Shown: positions 57,255-64,000 of the stretch, piece by piece
Layout of the letters: each line of letters begins with the position of its first letter
How positions within the stretch are numbered: the stretch's first letter is position 1
Notes under the pieces: generated by a model
The model's input: the letters and a program-made list of their open reading frames with translations, nothing else
What the model was told of the DNA's origin: nothing
Databases searched by the model: none
Origin: Corbicula japonica
Lineage: Eukaryota; Mollusca; Bivalvia; Venerida; Cyrenidae
Direction of reading: 5' to 3'
Length of the DNA stretch: 64,000 nt
NCBI GenBank assembly: GCA_038501625.1
Contig: JAZAYU010000052.1
Span: 3,563,955 to 3,627,954 of the forward strand
Made by a program: the position numbers and the translations under genes

Positions 57255-58111
57255 TCCAAAATAATATTTTGGAGTTTGAACCCCTTTTCAGAGTTGCCGC
57301 ATGTACAGTGTGAACACTTCCAGGAGATACATCTATAATCGGTTCAAAAGTTTTATACAGATTGTATGGTTGTTAAGATATCGGACAACAGAAAAACGTG
57401 AAGTTTGTTTAAACTAACGTTTAAAGATTGGTGGTTTAAATATCCCAGCCAATATAGATTTCGATATTGTTTATTCACCCTAAAGGATATGCTTCCTGGT
57501 TTTCTAAATTCTGCATTTTGCGTTGTCAATGATATGCAGGATTTATATCCTCAGATCCACTGTCAAATTTCTATTCTGTTTAGTTCCGTCCATTTTTTTC
57601 TCGTTTAGAGCAAACCTAACGTGTAATGGTATTAATCTGATAATACCGTATTGAAGGTTCCATGTTCACCGTCATATACATTCCATCGTTTAGGATGGAT
57701 GAAACTCAAAACAGCCCATCATCTCTTGACATAACAACTTATAGTAATATCTTCCTGGGAGATGCTATGGTACCCTTGTATTTTATTTACTTCCTAAAAT
57801 GTGTAACTGGTCAAAAATGTATATATTAATTCAAGTTGATCAGTGTTCAACAAAACAAACTTAACCTCAACGCAGATTGTTGATTTAAAGCTGCGTACAG
57901 AATTTAAATTTCGCAAAATTCCGGTATGCATCAAATTTTTAAAATTTATTTTATAGACTAAGACTTATTATTTAGATATTATATAGATATTTAACATTCA
58001 ATAGAATATTTGTTTTGCATATTTAATACAATAGATTCAGCATGATTTTTTTTATCTCAAATACTTTGGACAAAACATGCCTCATTAAACATGTTAAACT
58101 GTGAGAGGATA

Positions 58112-58259
58112 TTTGTTTTTACCAGTGTAAGATAGAAATACATTTCACCGACTGAGGTCCAGAATTCATATTTTCACGAGTGGTGAAGCCAAGAGTGAAA
58201 ATACATAATTCTGGAGTCCACGAGTGAAATATATTTTTATCTTTCACTGGTAAAAACAA
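58112..58259. repeat. Fold-back repeat, 148 bp
   Basis: TTGTTTTTACCAGTG pairs with CACTGGTAAAAACAA at the ends; inner arms TTCATATTTTCAC and GTGAAAATACATAA also pair. Confidence 0.85.
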
Positions 58260-60355
58260 CTTTTCTTTTTATTTAATGCTTTAAGTGTACAATTTGCGTG
58301 AAATTTACATAAAACTTGCATGAAACGGCGCCAAAAACGTGTGTGTATGACGCAACGTCATGACGTCATATATCCAAACTTTTACCCGTTTTCTAAACGT
58401 TCTCATTCGAAATGATATGTGCGCTTGTGTACCAACGCTAAAAGCAATGAAAAAAAAAGATATAATTCCACTGTTTTGAAAACAGTGAAATACAATGTAC
58501 CACTTTCATTTCACCGGATAATTCTATAATTCACTGAAAAGCATAAAATTAAATAACAATCAGACAATCATGGTTTAACAATAATGTTCACAAATAAAAT
58601 AAGACAACTACAGCAGTATTAGTTGAGATATGTTCTCAATTGTCATCCAAATCAAGTGCAAGAGACCAGTTCTCTTTTTTCATTTTACTTGGTTTGCAAC
58701 ATAAAATTCCTTTTTAGAGATATTCTGTCATATGAAAACGTTCAATTAGCAATTATAAATTATCATTAAAACTTTTTTTTTTATTTTCAGAATAATTTAT
58801 TTGAAATTCAAGCTGTTTTTACTAATGGTCTTGGGTCATTAATTATGAAAAAATCTAGAAGTAACGACAGTTTTCCATTTATTAATATATAGGGATTGAG
58901 ATATCAATAATCAACACTGCATGACATCGGTAACTATGCACGTTCTTTAAGAAAAATCAAGCGCCGAGGGTAAAATCGTGCTATATTCCAATAGTTTTAC
59001 CTGTCATGACTCAATGGGAACCAAAAAAAGCAAGAGAGCTGGAACTATTGGCATAATAATCATTCTACAGCTCGTTGAGCTGAAACCTTTACAAACTAGA
59101 AATGAGTTCTTCTAAATAAATATTTAAAGAAAACATTTCAGGTAATTCCTAAGGGATTTAATAAAACTAAAAGCCTGTACAAATTGTAAACTTTTCATTG
59201 GAAAATGTGACATTTTATGTTTGAGCTGATGAGTTGTTTTATAATTCAGTTATTTGGTTTGTTGATAGGATATGTATATTGCCGGACGGTGAGTTATATT
59301 ACCCGAGCCGTAGAGTCTTTCGAAAATCCAATTCCAAAACCAATCGTAGAAGGAGGGATAATCAGTTTTAGGCCATCATTCAAATGTATTGTTTTGTAAA
59401 GAATGACTATTTCAGTTACTGGTAACCAAACTATATTGATTAAATAAGGTTCAAATGCGTACGTGTAATACAAAATCATCATGCTGTTAAAGGATGATTA
59501 TTCGGAACACAGACTGTGCAAGAATTGTTTAAGTGTTTTGTTTAAATATTTCAAATGCTTCTGTTTCATCTAAAATGTAACGTGCATATAGTTTAACGGT
59601 GTTATGACCGTGAGCAATATGTGTTTTTACACAAATTCCACTCAGCAGCAGTGACTAACAAATGCGTTTACCGAAAACAATGTTTGCCCCGTGTTTGCCA
59701 GTAGGGGTAATATGATTTTTAACTTTTTGATTATAGTATTTGTTTGAATATAGTTTAATGTTACTCCAAAATATTTATTCCAGTTGAGTGTGTTTTTTTT
59801 TTCAAAGAGAATGTCCTTGAAACAATGATTAAAGGCCTTGTGCCACAAATATCACCAATCTTTGCTATCAGATTGGACGGCTATTTTCTTATTTCTGACC
59901 AATCTGCATTCTCTGTTATTGTCATACTGATTGTGAGCTTTATTTGTCTTTCCTTTACATTAAAATAATTTGGTGAATGTGAAGCAAACGTTTAATCTGA
60001 AAAAAAAGCTATAGGCACTCCAAAGTCCTTTTCTAGCTATTAGCATGTTAAACATTTAACTTTTCATTTTATTATAAAGCAAGCTTAAATTTTTATTCGC
60101 TTATTATAATTAAAAATTATTAACAATTCTTATTTTAATTTTGTATTATTTATTTTTATTATTATTAATACTATTTTTTTATTAATATTACTATAAATTG
60201 CGATTTTTTTTTCATTATAATTTATCAACTTAATATAGAATTTTGTCCTTATATTTATATTACTATCCTTCTTATTATTATGCTTATTTTATCGTATACT
60301 TCATATTATTGCTTAGCTTTATATATTTTACATTTTAATTACTGTGATGATTTAT
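58260..60355. other. Intergenic, no supported gene
   Basis: AT-rich sequence with scattered short ORFs. A minus ORF at 59294-59482 is not supported by splice sites or homology. Confidence 0.4.
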
Positions 60356-60361
60356 CTGTAA

Positions 60362-60432
60362 TTTGAATCCGGAACTCCCGGGCCGTAGCCGAATACTCTA
60401 ACCACTACACTATCGAACATCTCTGTAGGGTG
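60362..60432 (-). other. tRNA-like segment
   Basis: Minus strand GATAGTGTAGTGGTTAGAG matches an A-box/D-arm and GTTCCGGATTCAAAT a weak B box. No matching acceptor stem is evident, so it is probably a SINE relic. Confidence 0.4.
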
Positions 60433-60831
60433 TGAACTGTTTTCTTTATACTATGCTAGACCTTACCTGAAAGTAACAGAGAAATAATCTTTACATTCTT
60501 TATGCAATAGTTTTGTTCATTTGAAAACTTGCAACATTCCATGGAGGCAAATCTATGATATTACAACAGCTGTCTCCCTTGGAAACATTCCTACTTTCAT
60601 GGGAGGTCACTCTTTGCAATCTATAAACAAAAGTTTTTCTCTTTAACAATTACGCCATTTGCAATATTCAAGGGAGTAAATTTATAAGGATAACAACAGT
60701 TGTCTCCCTTGGAAACATTCCATCATTTGCTATTTATTACTCTTTATTATCATTTCGCATTTAACAAATGAAAGAAATGATAACAAAGGGCGCCCTCCCT
60801 TGAAAAGTTCTATTCAAGAAAAACGAAAATA

Positions 60832-60902
60832 AAGATGTCCTCAGTAAGGATCGAACCGCGATCGACACTTTCTAAGACAGAAGCTCTAAGCACTAGAACA
60901 AA
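60832..60902 (-). other. tRNA-like segment
   Basis: Minus strand TTCTAGTGCTTAGAGCTTC and GGTTCGATCC resemble the A and B boxes of a tRNA; the folded structure is incomplete. Confidence 0.4.
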
Positions 60903-60937
60903 GATTTTTATGTGATACCAGAGTTATTTAAGAAACG

Positions 60938-61079
60938 ATTCTTATTTTGGTGCGGTTCATGCAGATTGGACGTGCACGCGAGAGCTGGCAAATCCATAAA
61001 GCGCGCTAGCGCTTTATGGTAAATATGGCAGCTCTCGCGTGCACGTGCAATCTGCACGAACCGCACCAAAATAAGAATC
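60938..61079. repeat. Near-perfect palindrome, 142 bp
   Basis: GATTCTTATTTTGGTGCGG to its inverse, with internal CACGCGAGAGCTG..CAGCTCTCGCGTG and a central AAAGCGCGCTAGCGCTTT. GC content of the arms is well above the surroundings. Confidence 0.92.
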
Positions 61080-61699
61080 ATTACTTATGTTTACATTTTA
61101 TTCATGTTTTTCTTTAAATAAACTTAAGTCGAACGCTTTCAAAACTTAGAATTAATTGAAAAGGGTGAGTAATACGTGGGAGTTTTCAATAGTAACAGCC
61201 ATGACGTTACTGACGTCATTACGGGTCATGCGGTTCATGCAAAATGAACCGAATTTTTTTAAACGAACAAATCAAAAGGAATGTAAATATTTTAAAATCA
61301 GATCCTTGAGATTTGAGACATTTGAGATAGTTTTCAAATTTTTTTTTTCGGAAAAAAGTGGCTAAAACTTACTGCTTAACAAAAAAATAAAGGATTTATT
61401 TAAACAATTTTAATGCACGATTTTGAAATATAGTAACAAAATGCCAAGCTCAAACATATACAAATAGAATCAAATATAGAATCATTAAGCTCAAATCCAA
61501 ACTGAACATTACTTAGTAAATACACCAAAAACTAAACATTAATATGAATAATTGAAATATGTGTTAAAAACTATGTTTCCCATTTGCAGAAAGTAGCAAA
61601 ATTTAGTCATTACGAGTTTGTCGTCCAAATACAATCGTTCTGCAGTCATATAATTGTAAGAAGAAAAAATAGAATACCATCAAGATTGATGACAATGGC

Positions 61700-61960
61700 C
61701 GTTATTCTTTGTTGATTTGTGTAATATACACATGATTATAGTTCTTGCTTGATTTCTGTAATATACACATGATTGTAGTTCTTGATTGAAATATCTAATA
61801 TACACATGATAGTAGTTCTTAGTTGATTTGTGTAATATGCACGTAACTGTAGTGCTTTGTTGATTTATGTAATATAAACATGATTGTAGTTCTTGGTTGA
61901 TTTATGCAATATACACATGACCGTAGTTCTGTGTTGATTTATTTAATATACACGTGCATC
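61700..61960. repeat. 36-bp minisatellite, about 7 units (duplicate of 4500-4838)
   Basis: TTGATTT..GTAATATACACATGATTGTAGTTCTTG units lead uninterrupted into GTTGATTTATTTAATATACACG. This is the sequence that is split by the LINE in the other copy. Confidence 0.88.
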
Positions 61961-62137
61961 AAACAAAGAAAAAACAATTGCTGAATAATGGAGCAGTTTG
62001 TAAGCGATTTTATGATATTAAAGTCTAAACATTACACATTATGATTTGTGTATGTGATTTCATTAAATGTCTCATAAACTTCTTTATTTCAATTTACACA
62101 GATTGAAGTAAACTGTTGGGTGACACTTTCTGCCATT

Positions 62138-62313
62138 TCATAAAAGTAAGTATGCGACAGAACATGCAAATGAGAGCAAAGGAATAGAACAACAGACGAC
62201 ACTTCCGGTTGAAGATTTTACTGCATTGTTTATCTTCCGGTCCAGATGTTGATCATCAAATCCCAGAATTCCATTTTGTTTATACAGTGGATATTTCACA
62301 TCGGAAATTTCAT
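62138..62313 (-). CDS. Gene D: terminal exon of a third TSP1-family member (partial gene)
   Basis: 176 nt, acceptor TTTTTTAACAG, stop TGA. It encodes the same L-G-F-D-D-Q-H-L-D-R-K-I-N-N, K-S-S-T-G and hydrophobic tail as gene A, differing by only a few residues (C-C-S-I-P for Y-Y-S-I-P, and S-F-A-C for S-L-A-C). Its downstream 450 bp also match the flank of gene A. No TSP1 exon is seen between 62314 and the window end, so the rest of the gene would lie beyond 64000, unless this is an orphan exon. Confidence 0.8.
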
Positions 62314-64000
62314 CTGTTAAAAAATACATGTATACTTGGCAAAAAATGTTCTGTACACCTGGACATTTTATAAAATAACTTTTTCATTTCACTAAGCACA
62401 ACATAATGATGCAAATAGAATTGCAGCAATTCAAAGTTAACAATCTGAAAAAGTCAGAAATAAAATCCGATCATTACGTTATAAGTAATTCATTTTTAAA
62501 GTCATCGGGGTAACTACACTAAAGTTGCAAAAACACTCAACTAATTGTGAGTAAATCCATCACTGTGAATCCAAGCATCGTATCATGGAATTCAACAGCC
62601 GATGAACTTTCATTTCTGGAATTATGTTCCATTCGTGAACAAGAATACCAGGTAGATCAACTATCCGGCCAGGTGTAAGTTCTCTATCCTCTCTAGAAAG
62701 ACGTCTAGGTGGTGTGTGTAGTCCGACATTTGCCAGATGGTCAAATTAACAAATTCACAATGAAAACCTTCCTTGGTGACCGTGATAAATAAATTATATT
62801 AATTTAAATTACAAACAATGCAGATGTGTTTTGCTAAATAAGATTGATGTTGATTGCATAACCGTTGTTCTAATAGATTTAATTAAAAAGATGCCAAGAC
62901 TCATAAATACAGAATCATCACTAAACTGTTATGACATACATTTTGGTAAATGAGTAAGACAATGCGATAATTTAATTGATAAAAACTAAAGCTTTCAGTG
63001 TTATTCTGGAAATGGCTTGGTATCAACTATCTATTACTTGCTGTTGCCATAATCACAGTGTATTCTTATAATTTTTCATGTATACAACATACAAGTTTGG
63101 CTGCGCGGATTTCACACTTCTACCTTGATACAGCAAACTTTGCAATTTTTTGACAGGTGACCCCTATCATAATCAAACTGATATTTCTGGGTTATTTACC
63201 AACCGAGTTTTATTCCGTTTTCGTCTTGAACTCTGAAAACAATTAATCTTTATATTGATGTAAGTATTTATACCAGTTGTTTGCTGCATTATACGCCTTT
63301 CCAAAAACCGTTTCGCAGTCCTGTACGAGTTACTTCCCGTGACCGAAAATCAATTCAAAACGAGGCTCTGCGTGAAACTCAACGATCGGGCTATGGCTTT
63401 AGCTCATAATAGCTAACATTATCCACTATATCGCAGGTCTGCGTTCGTCGCCGACATAAAGATGGGAATATTTATATTACAATATGGTTGCATATCCAAT
63501 TTAGATTACTTAAGTTTGACAGTTTGTAATTTTGGCGTAGAAGCTTAATCGCTTGATTAAACATATATAAAATGTTTTGCCACGATTTGTTTTGAATTGA
63601 CGTCTTTTGTTTTTGTAACGTGCCGAAATGTGAGTTAAGAATCCATATAAGTGCTAATTTAAAATCTAATACATTTGCTGACACATTAAGTCATTAAAGG
63701 ACTCCGATATACTTATTTATTGGGAGGTGAAGATACCTAGTAAATAGTAATTACACGATCTCTTTTGGTCAATGATATATGCCCCTTTACATAATTGACA
63801 GGGACCCCACCCCTTGTGCGCGACAATTTGAGATTTTTATGGCATGCCGCCTTCAAAATCAGCCGGCATATTCATAGCATGATTTCAGTAGCTGATTAGA
63901 CACGCTTAGCCGGAAACGAGACTCAATTTAGCCGTGGAGAGAACACTGGCTTAGTTGAAGTCGTTCTGTGTTTAAAGTCAAAGAAGCTTGGTTGTTTTAT
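62314..64000. other. Presumed intron of gene D / intergenic
   Basis: No TSP1 signature, repeat boundary or RNA gene recognised on either strand. Confidence 0.4.

Noticed and set aside
59294..59482. Minus-strand ORF with plausible composition (I-I-P-P-S-T-I-G-F-G-I-G-F)
   Set aside because: No convincing acceptor, no recognised domain and no paralogue. Possibly an exon, but the evidence is too weak.

Overview
The window is eukaryotic nuclear DNA. It is AT-rich, has split genes with GT..AG introns, and is packed with transposable elements. The mix of repeats and gene families points to a marine invertebrate, most likely a bivalve mollusc: a Penelope-like element with permuted domains, a mariner, CR1/L2-type LINEs, tandem repeats carrying TGACCTTGACCT motifs, many fold-back MITEs, and thrombospondin-1 (TSP1) and GON modules. 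Species is not determinable from sequence alone. No bacterial-style operon, rRNA or CRISPR array is seen. Exons below were called by reading splice sites, phase and homology by eye.

Host genes. Gene A (minus, about 22329 to 8961, 5 exons, predicted 321 aa) and gene B (plus, 26289 to 31661, 8 exons, predicted 486 aa) are head-to-head paralogues. Each starts with a cytoplasmic tail and one transmembrane helix (type II topology). This is followed by 3 (A) or 6 (B) TSP1 repeats, one per phase-1 exon, and both end in a conserved 58-codon exon whose last residues are hydrophobic, like a GPI signal or second membrane anchor. Gene D is represented only by that terminal exon (62138-62313, minus), and its downstream flank is a duplicate of the flank of gene A. 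Gene C (minus, 55484 to 40470, 8 exons, predicted 389 aa) encodes a secreted protein with signal peptide, PAN/apple-like module, small Cys-rich module, sushi/CCP and a GON domain (the domain otherwise known at the C terminus of ADAMTS9/20/GON-1 proteases), but no protease.

Mobile DNA by region. 810-3665: repeat R1 interrupted by a 2023-bp terminal-inverted-repeat element. 4500-8749: 36-bp minisatellite split by a 5'-truncated LINE. 9485-13214: a broken Penelope-like element with GIY-YIG endonuclease upstream of the RT (Naiad-like order), in the last intron of gene A. 13804-15250: fold-back repeats. 15640-18190: dimeric satellite of about 303 bp plus (CA)n. 18222-21075: second copy of R1, carrying a 374-bp fold-back element. 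32213-34946: a MITE, then a mariner transposon with an apparent intron. 35229-39571, 41880-42931, 46779-50660 and 51983-54402: fold-back MITEs, PLE-derived repeats, a TA-flanked MITE pair and an L2-like LINE fragment. 56158-61079: more hairpins and tRNA-like pieces.

The most notable gene content is the dual-anchored TSP1 family together with the PAN-sushi-GON secreted gene. Paralogous empty sites inside the same window also date and delimit several of the transposon insertions.
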